NCBI GenBank assembly: GCA_937926355.1
Contig: CALAZP010000041.1
Span: 1 to 30,512 of the forward strand
Length of the DNA stretch: 30,512 nucleotides
Origin: an uncultured Saprospirales bacterium
Lineage (GTDB): Bacteria; Bacteroidota; Bacteroidia; Chitinophagales; Saprospiraceae
Direction of reading: 5' to 3'
The position numbers were made by a program, and so were the translations under genes. Below are positions 1 through 7,418 of the stretch, piece after piece. The notes under the pieces are model-generated. The model searched no databases. It saw only the letters and a program-made list of their open reading frames with translations, and had not been told where the DNA came from. Position 1 is the stretch's first letter. Each line of letters starts with the position of its first letter.

Positions 1-1017
1 CATGAAAAATTCCCCTTTCGAAATAACCATTATTTGGATAATGCTTATGAATTGCAATTAGAGGAATTTCATTTTCGGGAGCGCCAACAGCGGACTGCTG
101 AAATGAATCTTCAGGAGCTGTCGGACAGCTTTGAAATTAATTTTATAGCAGAAAAACTTCGATTGAGTAGTGTCATGAAATCACACCAGAAGGTTTTCAA
201 GGTCAATTACGAAATGGGGTTACTGGATAAAATCTTATCCTATGTGAGTGAAAACCAACTATTACATATTCCTGCAATAGCCATCTATTATTATATCTAC
301 CAATGCTCTTTGCACCCAGAAGAAGAATCTTACTTTACCCAACTTAAAAAGTCCATACAAAGCAGTATTGAATTATTTCCGGAATCGGAAAAAAGGGATA
401 TTTTTCTTCATGCCATCAATTACTGTATTGGAAAAATGAATGCTGGGGAGGAAAAATATATTCGAGAAGCTTTTGAATTATATAAAAAGGGGATTGAAAC
501 CAACCTCTTGATTGAAAATGGCATCCTGTCTCAATATACTTTTTTGAATGTTACCAGAATAGCTTTAAGATTAGGGGAATTCGATTGGACGAGCCATTTT
601 ATTGAGCACTACAAGGGTTTTCTGGAAAAAAAACACAGGGAGAATATTGTAGATTATTCCTTAGCGAAACTTCATTTTGAACGAGGCTCCTATGATGAGG
701 CCATGCGATTATTAATTTATGCTGATTTTAACGACATTCTTCTTCAGCTGAATGCCAAAACCATGCTGATTAAAATTTACTTCGAAAAGGAAGAGGAAGA
801 CGCCTTAGAATCCCTTCTAGATAGTATGAGAACCTATATTCAAAGAAAGCAGGTCATGGGTTACCACAAGGCTAATTATCTTAATATTATCAAATTCACC
901 AAAAAAATTCTAAATCTCCATCCTTATCAAAAAGAACCTATTCAAAAGCTCCGCGAAGAAATTGAAAATATTTCTCCTCTAACGGAAAAAGAATGGTTAT
1001 TGGCACAATTACCATAA
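1..1017 (+). CDS. Hypothetical helical-repeat-like protein, 5' end missing
   Basis: The reading frame is open from the first base, so the gene begins upstream of the window. A TTG at position 34 could be read as a start, but the frame continues upstream without a stop and 34 should not be taken as the true start. The visible part, about 339 residues, is rich in Leu, Glu, Lys, Tyr and Phe. It looks all-helical, with repeated pairs of amphipathic helices as in TPR-like scaffolds; this is an impression of composition, not a matched domain. No signal peptide, membrane segment or catalytic motif is visible in this part. I do not recognise the family. A candidate promoter lies between it and the next gene, so the two may be transcribed separately. 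Confidence 0.8.
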   Translation, partial: HEKFPFRNNHYLDNAYELQLEEFHFRERQQRTAEMNLQELSDSFEINFIAEKLRLSSVMKSHQKVFKVNYEMGLLDKILSYVSENQLLHIPAIAIYYYIYQCSLHPEEESYFTQLKKSIQSSIELFPESEKRDIFLHAINYCIGKMNAGEEKYIREAFELYKKGIETNLLIENGILSQYTFLNVTRIALRLGEFDWTSHFIEHYKGFLEKKHRENIVDYSLAKLHFERGSYDEAMRLLIYADFNDILLQLNAKTMLIKIYFEKEEEDALESLLDSMRTYIQRKQVMGYHKANYLNIIKFTKKILNLHPYQKEPIQKLREEIENISPLTEKEWLLAQLP

Positions 1018-1036
1018 AAGATTTATTTACTTTATT

Positions 1037-1064
1037 TTGGCCATTATTAAGGTTGATAATTTTG
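1037..1064 (+). promoter_or_regulatory. Candidate Bacteroidota-type promoter for the first GNAT-like gene
   Basis: TTG at 1037-1039, a 17-base spacer, then TAATTTTG at 1057-1064, which fits the Bacteroidota consensus TAnnTTTG. Transcription would begin about 4 to 7 bases downstream, almost on the ATG at 1072. The mRNA would therefore be leaderless or nearly so. The motif is short and could be chance. Confidence 0.4.
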
Positions 1065-1071
1065 AAAAGGA

Positions 1072-2184
1072 ATGGAAGAAAAATTTACCTTAAAGCAAAT
1101 ACTTACTCGAAAAGATTGGGAAATATTTCATGCGGTACCCGACCGGGTCTATCACAATAATCCCTATTGGATTGCCCCCTTAAATACAGATATTGAAAAT
1201 GGATATTACAAACTAGTTAAGGAAGGGGTGGCTGTTCAAGCATGGGTTTTATTGGATGGTGATAATGGTATTGGAAGAATTAGTGGATATGTTAAAAAAA
1301 ATCAAGATGATTTACTAGAGGGTGGCATTTGTTTTTTTGAATGTATGCAAAACCAACAAGCAGCCAATTTGCTATTTGATGCTGTAGAGGGTTTTTTCAA
1401 AAAGGAAGGAGTTCACCAAGTGGATGGACCTGTCAATTTCGGAGAGCGAGATCAATATTGGGGCTTACTTACCGAAGGGTTCGATCATTCGCCAGTTTTC
1501 CAAGAAAATTATCACCCACCTTATTATCGAGCTTTCTTTGAAGCAAACAATTATAAACCATTCGAAAAAATATTGACTTTAAGTGCCCCAATGAAAGATG
1601 TTCGAATGAATAGATTTAGGGCTCTTGCAAGGAGAATCAGGAGTCGCTCTCAAATTACTTTCAAAAAACTGACTAGAGATAAATTGGAAAAATGGGCGGA
1701 AGACATTACGGAAATATACAATCAGACTTTTTTTAATAGCCCCTATTTTCGAATCATGGAGAGTGCTACGGTACTCAAAATCATGAAAGGGGTTCAACCT
1801 TTTATTGACCCGGACTTGGGCTGTATTGCCTACGATGGTGATCGTCCAGTCGGATTTTGCACCTTAATGCCTGATTTAAATCCTTACCTAAAGGGATTAA
1901 AAGGTAAGGTCCATGGTTGGAGGGGATTGCTTTTTATGTTGCGATTCAAATTGACTGCTAAGAAAAATATTAAAGGAGTGGCTTTCGGAATCATTCCAGA
2001 ATACCAATCCAAAGGGGTTTATCCGCTTTTAATAGATTTTTTAGGAACCCAAAAACTTTTTAAAAAATACCAAAAGGTTTACTTGGCTACTATAAGAGCA
2101 AACAATGAAGTGATGGTAAATACTACCATGAATCTTGGAGTCCAGGTCGAAAGAGTGCATTATACTTTTAGAAAGGTATTTTAA
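1072..2184 (+). CDS. GNAT-like acyltransferase family protein, paralog 1
   Basis: A 370-residue soluble protein with no signal peptide or membrane segment. It shares with the next gene a central block (residues about 117-150) with the pattern GPVNFGERDxxWGLL and then FQENYxPxYY, and a C-terminal block with a GIxPxYQSKGxxxLL pattern near residue 305, which resembles the acetyl-CoA-binding loop of GNAT N-acyltransferases. I recognise the pattern as a predicted N-acyltransferase family common in Bacteroidota, in which substrates are mostly unknown. The start is the ATG at 1072; the next in-frame Met is far inside, so this start is firm. It is followed after 58 bases by its paralog, which suggests tandem duplication and perhaps related acyl acceptors. 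Function beyond 'GNAT-like' is inference. Confidence 0.75.
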   Translation: MEEKFTLKQILTRKDWEIFHAVPDRVYHNNPYWIAPLNTDIENGYYKLVKEGVAVQAWVLLDGDNGIGRISGYVKKNQDDLLEGGICFFECMQNQQAANLLFDAVEGFFKKEGVHQVDGPVNFGERDQYWGLLTEGFDHSPVFQENYHPPYYRAFFEANNYKPFEKILTLSAPMKDVRMNRFRALARRIRSRSQITFKKLTRDKLEKWAEDITEIYNQTFFNSPYFRIMESATVLKIMKGVQPFIDPDLGCIAYDGDRPVGFCTLMPDLNPYLKGLKGKVHGWRGLLFMLRFKLTAKKNIKGVAFGIIPEYQSKGVYPLLIDFLGTQKLFKKYQKVYLATIRANNEVMVNTTMNLGVQVERVHYTFRKVF

Positions 2185-2242
2185 TTGATTATAAAACGAA
2201 CTTATTTTTATTCCGGGTGGTTTTGAAGGAAACCTTACATAC

Positions 2243-3397
2243 ATGATTGTAGAAGTATCCAATCGAGATTCCAAGCATTTATTTCATCAGCTCCCATTTG
2301 ATTTATATGCCAAAGACAACAACTATATCGCTCCTTTGCAACATGAGGTAGAGGGAGTTTTCGATGTGGCTGTTAACAAGGTCTTATTGGAAGGTTCAGC
2401 CAAAAGGTTTGTACTATTGAATGATCGAGGTCTCCCTATTGGAAGGATAGCAGCGTTTGTGGACCATAAACGCAATAAAGCTTTAAATTACCATTTAGGT
2501 GGAATTGGTTTTTTTGAATGTATAGATGATTCTCAAGCTGCCACTTCTTTATTTGAAAGTGCTTTCAATTATTTAAAAGAATTTGATGTTGATGTAGTAG
2601 AAGGACCAGTCAATTTTGGAGAAAGGGATCGCTTTTGGGGGTTATTAGTAGATGGATTCTATCCTCCTTTATACCAGGAAAATTATAATCCAATTTATTA
2701 CCAACGACTTTTTGAAGAAAACGGATTCCTGCCTTTCGAGCAAATAATCACCTTTAAAGGCATTTCAAATAAAATTCCATTTGACAGGATGAAGGCTGTT
2801 GCTCAAAGGATTCGAGAGCGATATCCGATAACTATAAAAACTCTCAATTACCAACAACTTGATCAATTTGCGGAAGACTTTGTCACCGTATACAATGCCT
2901 CTTTTAGCAAGTTTGATCACTTTAAGCCCTTGTTGACGCATCAGATAAAAGCATTTTTGGAACAAGCCAAACCCGTTATTGACAAGGAATTGGCCTGTAT
3001 TGTATATTTTGAAGAACAGCCGGCAGGATTTATAGCGCTTTATCCAGATATCAATCCTTTTCTAAAGTTTACCAAAGGTAAACTCAATTTTTGGACTGCT
3101 CCACTATTTATACTGAAGAAAAAAATGGCTTCTAAATTTGCCGCAAAGGGCATGGGATTTGGAATCCATCCAACGTATCAATCTAAAGGAATCTTTGCTT
3201 TACTATTGGACCATTTATCCACTCCCCGAAATATTCAATTATACCCTGAAATGTATTTAGCTGGAATACGCGCCCACAATAAAGAAATCATCAGTATGTA
3301 CAGTAAAATGGAAGTTGAAAAGAATAGAATCCACCTCACTTACAGGAAGCATTTAAATACTGCTATACCTTTTGAGCCTTTCGAATTTATTTATTAA
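2243..3397 (+). CDS. GNAT-like acyltransferase family protein, paralog 2
   Basis: A 384-residue paralog of the preceding gene, similar along most of its length. It has an N-terminal YxxxNNYIAPL-type block, GPVNFGERD at residues 121-129, QENYNPIYY shortly after, and GFGIHPTYQSKG in the C-terminal GNAT-like region. It carries about 14 extra residues, partly at the C-terminus. No signal peptide is visible. It probably transfers an acyl group to an amine, but the substrate cannot be read from sequence. Its TAA stop overlaps the stop of the convergent ftsK gene within the tetranucleotide TTAA (3394-3397), leaving no room for a terminator between the two genes. Confidence 0.75.
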   Translation: MIVEVSNRDSKHLFHQLPFDLYAKDNNYIAPLQHEVEGVFDVAVNKVLLEGSAKRFVLLNDRGLPIGRIAAFVDHKRNKALNYHLGGIGFFECIDDSQAATSLFESAFNYLKEFDVDVVEGPVNFGERDRFWGLLVDGFYPPLYQENYNPIYYQRLFEENGFLPFEQIITFKGISNKIPFDRMKAVAQRIRERYPITIKTLNYQQLDQFAEDFVTVYNASFSKFDHFKPLLTHQIKAFLEQAKPVIDKELACIVYFEEQPAGFIALYPDINPFLKFTKGKLNFWTAPLFILKKKMASKFAAKGMGFGIHPTYQSKGIFALLLDHLSTPRNIQLYPEMYLAGIRAHNKEIISMYSKMEVEKNRIHLTYRKHLNTAIPFEPFEFIY

Positions 3398-5763
3398 TTT
3401 TTATTGGAATGCAAATTTTCCAACAATTTATTCAATTCCATTTCATCATACACCAATACCTCTCTGGCTTTACTGCCTTCCCCACTACCCACTATTCCCA
3501 TAGCTTCTAATTGATCCATTATTCTACCAGCTCGGTTATAGCCAAGTTTAAGTCTTCGTTGAATCATAGAAGTAGATCCATGCTGACTACCTACTACTAA
3601 TCTAGCGGCATCTTCAAACATGTCATCTAGGTCTGCTGCTCGAAGTGGGCCTCCAGAGCTTCCTGATGATTCCTCCCCGTGAAATTCTGGCAAGTAGTAA
3701 GGCTCAGGGAATCCTCTTTGTTCGCTGATATGATCAATCACTCTTTCCACTTCCGGTGTATCTACGAAAGCCCCTTGTAATCGAACCATATCTCCCCCCA
3801 CCGATAGCAACATATCCCCATGACCAATTAATTGGTCCGCACCACCAGCATCTAAAATGGTCCTGGAATCTACCTTAGCAGAAACTTTATAGGCAATTCT
3901 AGCTGGGAAATTGGCCTTAATAACCCCAGTAATGATATTTACCGATGGTCGTTGGGTAGCAATGACTAAGTGAATACCTACAGCTCTGGAAAGCTGAGCC
4001 AAACGACCGATGGGTAATTCCACTTCCTTACCTGCGGTCATGATCATGTCGGCAAATTCATCGATGATGACGACGATGAATGGAAGAAATTTATGTCCCT
4101 TCTCGGGGTTTAATTTTCTATCGACAAACTTCTCATTGTATTCTCTGATATTTCTTGCGGATGCCTTTTTCAACAGATCATATCTGGTATCCATTTCAAT
4201 ACAAAGCGAGTTGAGGGTATGGATTACCCGCGTAGTTTCTGTAACAATGGGTTCCTCTTGATCTGGAAGATACGCTAAAAAATGTTGCGCCAATCTGGCG
4301 TAAGGAAAAAGCTCTACTTTTTTAGGATCAATTAAAACAAGTTTGACCTGCGATGGATGTTTGCGGTACAACAATGACATTAATATAGCGTTGACCCCTA
4401 CTGATTTTCCCTGTCCTGTTGCTCCAGCCACTAAAAGGTGAGGCATTTTAGCCAAATCAGCTACCAAAACTTCGTTGCTTATAGTCTTACCCAAGGCAAG
4501 TGGCAGGTCCATTTTAGCTTTATTAAAACGATCGCTTTTCAGTACTTCCCGCATAGAAACAATCTGTTTCTTCTTATTCGGAACTTCAATGCCTATGGTT
4601 CCCTTACCGGGTATTGGGGCAATTATTCGAATTCCTAATGCGGCCAAACTTAGAGCGATATCGTCCTCCAAATTTTTTATTTTTGAAATCCTTACCCCTG
4701 CCGCGGGAATAATTTCATACAAGGTTACCGTAGGCCCTATAGTAGCCCTGATTTTGGTGATTTCAATTTTATAATTTAATAGCGTTTCAATAATTTGGTC
4801 TTTATTGGACTCCAATTCATCCCGATCGATCTCCACTTTTTTATCCGAATAATCATTCATTAGTTTGATTTCGGGAAAAATATAACTGGAAAGATCTAGT
4901 GTGGGATCATAAGGAGCGGAGTGGGTGGGATTCTCTTGGCCCATTTTTTCCACCTCTTCGAGATTTTTTCCCGTTTCCACTGTTTCAAACGGAGTCTCCT
5001 GTTCTTCTTCCAATTCCTCTAAAGTTAATTCAGCTTTTACCGAAGGTGCAGCAAAAGGTTTTTTGACAGGTGGTATATCTTCATCAATAGGTTGAAAAGT
5101 TACTCCTTCTTCTGGTTCTAAGGTAAAGGATTGCGTTCTTTTGGGAAAAATTTTGCTTTTCAGTTGTTCCACCAAGGCACGGAAACTAATATCGTTAAAA
5201 TTGGGGTTGAGCACCCAGACCAAGATGCCAGCAATCAGACTAAAAAAGAAAAGAATCATACCGGCATCTCCGATAAAACTTCCCATCCAACCTTCGATAA
5301 ATTGTCCAAAAGCACCTCCCCAAGGAAATCTGGACTCTTCGAAAACAAATGCTAAAAAAATGGAGGAAAAAATCATTCCAATCAACGCATTCCTCAGTTT
5401 GCCGTAAAATACCTTAAGCGGTTTTCCCATAACGCCACTTATTCCAAATAGAAACAAAGCGTAAACCAATAGAAATGCACCAAGACCAAATCCCTTATAA
5501 AAGAAGATGTGAGCAATTACAGCACCTAATCGCCCTAACCAGTTATTGACTATAGCATCAGAACTAAAAAGCCATTGCAAGGAGACTTTTAGTACTTTAT
5601 CTTGATCGTTAGACCATGTAAAAAGATAGGAGAAAAAAGAAGCAAAAAAGAATAATGCGGCAAACCAAGAAGCGATGCCAGTTATTTTTGACAGCCTTTC
5701 GTCATCAAAACCTAAGTTTAACTCCAATTGCCCTCGCTTATTTCGCGATCTTTTTTTTGCCAT
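3394..5763 (-). CDS. ftsK: DNA translocase FtsK
   Basis: A 789-residue member of the FtsK/SpoIIIE family, which pumps chromosomal DNA at the division septum and activates dimer resolution. The N-terminal region (residues about 30-190) holds several hydrophobic membrane segments. An acidic linker follows (about 220-290), then the motor domain. Walker A is GATGQGKS with Lys453; Walker B ends in Asp568-Glu569. The conserved ATQRPSVNIITG stretch follows. The last 65 or so residues form the winged-helix gamma domain (SxxQRRLKLGYNRAGRIMDQLE), which in the family reads KOPS/FRS sequences. The linker is short compared with E. coli FtsK, as is usual in Bacteroidota. All key residues seem present. A promoter candidate lies 44 bases upstream. 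Confidence 0.97.
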   Translation of the reverse strand: MAKKRSRNKRGQLELNLGFDDERLSKITGIASWFAALFFFASFFSYLFTWSNDQDKVLKVSLQWLFSSDAIVNNWLGRLGAVIAHIFFYKGFGLGAFLLVYALFLFGISGVMGKPLKVFYGKLRNALIGMIFSSIFLAFVFEESRFPWGGAFGQFIEGWMGSFIGDAGMILFFFSLIAGILVWVLNPNFNDISFRALVEQLKSKIFPKRTQSFTLEPEEGVTFQPIDEDIPPVKKPFAAPSVKAELTLEELEEEQETPFETVETGKNLEEVEKMGQENPTHSAPYDPTLDLSSYIFPEIKLMNDYSDKKVEIDRDELESNKDQIIETLLNYKIEITKIRATIGPTVTLYEIIPAAGVRISKIKNLEDDIALSLAALGIRIIAPIPGKGTIGIEVPNKKKQIVSMREVLKSDRFNKAKMDLPLALGKTISNEVLVADLAKMPHLLVAGATGQGKSVGVNAILMSLLYRKHPSQVKLVLIDPKKVELFPYARLAQHFLAYLPDQEEPIVTETTRVIHTLNSLCIEMDTRYDLLKKASARNIREYNEKFVDRKLNPEKGHKFLPFIVVIIDEFADMIMTAGKEVELPIGRLAQLSRAVGIHLVIATQRPSVNIITGVIKANFPARIAYKVSAKVDSRTILDAGGADQLIGHGDMLLSVGGDMVRLQGAFVDTPEVERVIDHISEQRGFPEPYYLPEFHGEESSGSSGGPLRAADLDDMFEDAARLVVGSQHGSTSMIQRRLKLGYNRAGRIMDQLEAMGIVGSGEGSKAREVLVYDEMELNKLLENLHSNKN

Positions 5764-5806
5764 TCCAGTATCCTTAATTAATGGGCGCCATCTGGCTTAA
5801 CGCAAG

Positions 5807-5839
5807 CAAAAATAAAGAATATAAAAAACATTTTTTCAA
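5807..5839 (-). promoter_or_regulatory. Candidate ftsK promoter
   Basis: On the minus strand there is TTG (complement of 5837-5839), a 22-base spacer and TATTTTTG (complement of 5807-5814). This matches the Bacteroidota TTG / TAnnTTTG form at an allowed spacing. It would give a leader of roughly 35 to 40 bases before the ftsK ATG at 5763. Confidence 0.5.
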
Positions 5840-5857
5840 CCATTTATTTTAATTCAC

Positions 5858-5888
5858 TTGATTTATTACATTTTTTGTTTTAAATTGC
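5858..5888 (+). promoter_or_regulatory. Weak promoter candidate for the S24 repressor gene
   Basis: TTG at 5858-5860, a 20-base spacer, then TAAATTGC at 5881-5888, which keeps the TA and TT of the TAnnTTTG consensus but misses its last two positions. If real, transcription would begin only about 7 bases before the ATG at 5902. The box overlaps the inverted repeat at 5885-5902, so a bound repressor would block it. Confidence 0.25.
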
Positions 5889-5902
5889 GGAAAAAAACGC
5901 AA
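5885..5902. repeat. Inverted repeat over the repressor start codon, possible operator
   Basis: TTGCG (5885-5889) and CGCAA (5898-5902) are perfect inverted arms around an 8-base spacer that is almost all A. The right arm runs into the first base of the ATG at 5902. The size, symmetry and place suit an operator for a dimeric helix-turn-helix repressor controlling its own gene. Arms of five bases can arise by chance, so this is inference. Confidence 0.35.
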
Positions 5903-6639
5903 TGATTCCAGATGATCGACTAGTATTGAACGAAAGATTTCGAAATGTATTTCAGCAGTTGGAAGCAATGGGCAAGATAAAATCTAATGACAGAGGGGGT
6001 AGGGGGATTGGAGATTTTGCTGAAAAAATTTTGGGCAAACGATCCTATGGACATATTATCAGGGCATTTTTGAACCCCGATGACAAACGCTGTGTAGATT
6101 ACCACCACATCAAAGCTTTGTGCAAGGAGTATGGGGTCAATGAAACCTATATGCTTTATGGAAAAGGAGTACCATTTGGAATAGATTTAGATCGGCCAGA
6201 GGCTAACAGTCATTCACTTGAAAGAGAAGGAATGGCCTTAGGAAATATTTTATACACTTCCACTGAGGCATTTGCTGGTGTATCCATAGATTCAGGAAGT
6301 TTTGTTCAGGAGGAAAATGAATATTTCAGTATCCCGGGAATCAGTGGCACTGGGTTGGTAGCTTTTCCCATTAATGGAAATAGTATGGAACCTATCATCC
6401 AGGATGGTGACATAGTCATTTGCAAACAGATTAACAGTCTTTCTGCTATAAAAGACAATAAGATTTATGCGGTAAAAAACAATGGTTCCGTATGGGTTAA
6501 ATACATTCAGAGGTTGGGCGATAAAACTAATGTCTTAAAACTGATATCAGCCAATCACCTAGAATACGATCCATTTGAAGAAGAGATTAACGAGTACACC
6601 AGGCTCTATGAAGTGGTCAGGAAAATAAGTAATCTTTAA
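5902..6639 (+). CDS. LexA/S24-type repressor with N-terminal DNA-binding domain
   Basis: A 245-residue cytoplasmic transcription regulator. Residues about 8-95 form a helical region that looks like an XRE-type DNA-binding domain of the kind found in phage-like repressors. The C-terminal half is a peptidase S24 domain: NGNSMEP gives the serine (Ser161), and Lys200 in a WVKY context is the likely partner, 39 residues later (37 in E. coli LexA). An Ala125-Gly126 dipeptide lies 36 residues before the serine, close to the LexA cleavage site geometry (Ala84-Gly85, Ser119). Self-cleavage under DNA damage is therefore possible but not shown. It stands alone between ftsK and rlmB, with no prophage genes nearby. 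It ends 2 bases before the convergent rlmB stop. Confidence 0.9.
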   Translation: MIPDDRLVLNERFRNVFQQLEAMGKIKSNDRGGRGIGDFAEKILGKRSYGHIIRAFLNPDDKRCVDYHHIKALCKEYGVNETYMLYGKGVPFGIDLDRPEANSHSLEREGMALGNILYTSTEAFAGVSIDSGSFVQEENEYFSIPGISGTGLVAFPINGNSMEPIIQDGDIVICKQINSLSAIKDNKIYAVKNNGSVWVKYIQRLGDKTNVLKLISANHLEYDPFEEEINEYTRLYEVVRKISNL

Positions 6640-6641
6640 AA

Positions 6642-7382
6642 TTATTCTTGTTGTCTCATCGCCTCGTAAAGCATCATTCCTGCGGCCACAGAGACATTAT
6701 AGGAATCTATTTGACCTCTTAATTGGAGCAGGAAAGTTTCATTAGCAGCCTTTAGCAAAGAAGGACTCACTCCTTGGTCTTCCGAACCAAGGATAAATGC
6801 GACAGGTCTATTCAAATCGATTTTATCCAGGGAATGCTGTGCTTTAAGATCACTAGCTAAAATATAAAAACCAAAATCTTTTAACAATTGTATGGCGTTG
6901 ACCAAACTGTGGTGGCGGCAAACTGGTATTGTGGCAAGGGCGCCAGCGGAGGTTTTCATAGCTTCTGCATTTATAGCCGCTGTATTCTTCCCTGGTACCA
7001 CCAATGCTCCGACTCCGGCACCTTCTGCGGTTCTTGCAATTGCCCCCATATTTCTGACATCGGTGATACCATCCAAAACCATAACAATCGGCTGGTGTTT
7101 ACCTTCAAATAAAACAGGCAAAACATCGTTTAAATCATAATATCTGATAGTAGAGAGAAAAGCGATGACTCCTTGATGATTTTGGGTAGAAATTTTATTA
7201 ATACGTTCTTTGGGCACCACCTGAATGGGAATCTGGAGGTTCTTACACAAGTGCCTTAGTTCTTTTTCAAAATCGCCTCTTATATCCTGTTGGAGTAAAA
7301 TCTTTTCAATGGGATTACCAGCATGAATGATTTCCAAAACTGGGTGGCGTCCAAATACTAGTTTGTTTTTAGAAACTGGCAT
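6642..7382 (-). CDS. rlmB: 23S rRNA (guanosine-2'-O)-methyltransferase RlmB, SpoU/TrmH family
   Basis: A 246-residue SPOUT-class methyltransferase that uses SAM to 2'-O-methylate 23S rRNA (G2251 in E. coli). The N-terminal substrate-binding domain (about 1-80) begins with a FGRHPVLEIIHAG pattern and contains the NHQGVIA motif. The catalytic knotted domain shows motif 1 (DVRNMGAIARTAEGAG), motif 2 (ILGSEDQGVS) and motif 3 (YNVSVAAGMMLYEA). Length is normal for the family. Assignment to RlmB rather than to another TrmH-family 2'-O-methyltransferase rests on overall pattern, so the exact target nucleotide is inferred. It is divergent from the protease gene, with only 36 bases between the start codons. 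Confidence 0.9.
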   Translation of the reverse strand: MPVSKNKLVFGRHPVLEIIHAGNPIEKILLQQDIRGDFEKELRHLCKNLQIPIQVVPKERINKISTQNHQGVIAFLSTIRYYDLNDVLPVLFEGKHQPIVMVLDGITDVRNMGAIARTAEGAGVGALVVPGKNTAAINAEAMKTSAGALATIPVCRHHSLVNAIQLLKDFGFYILASDLKAQHSLDKIDLNRPVAFILGSEDQGVSPSLLKAANETFLLQLRGQIDSYNVSVAAGMMLYEAMRQQE

Positions 7383-7418
7383 AATTTTTACTATTAGCTT
7401 TACAGAAACTTACTCCGA

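Noticed and set aside
34..36. TTG as the start of the first gene
   Set aside because: The same frame is open to base 1, so the TTG is an internal Leu codon of a gene cut by the window edge.
5902..6639. Prophage or mobile island signalled by the S24 repressor
   Set aside because: No integrase, phage structural genes, attachment repeats or composition shift are visible; both neighbours are core genes.
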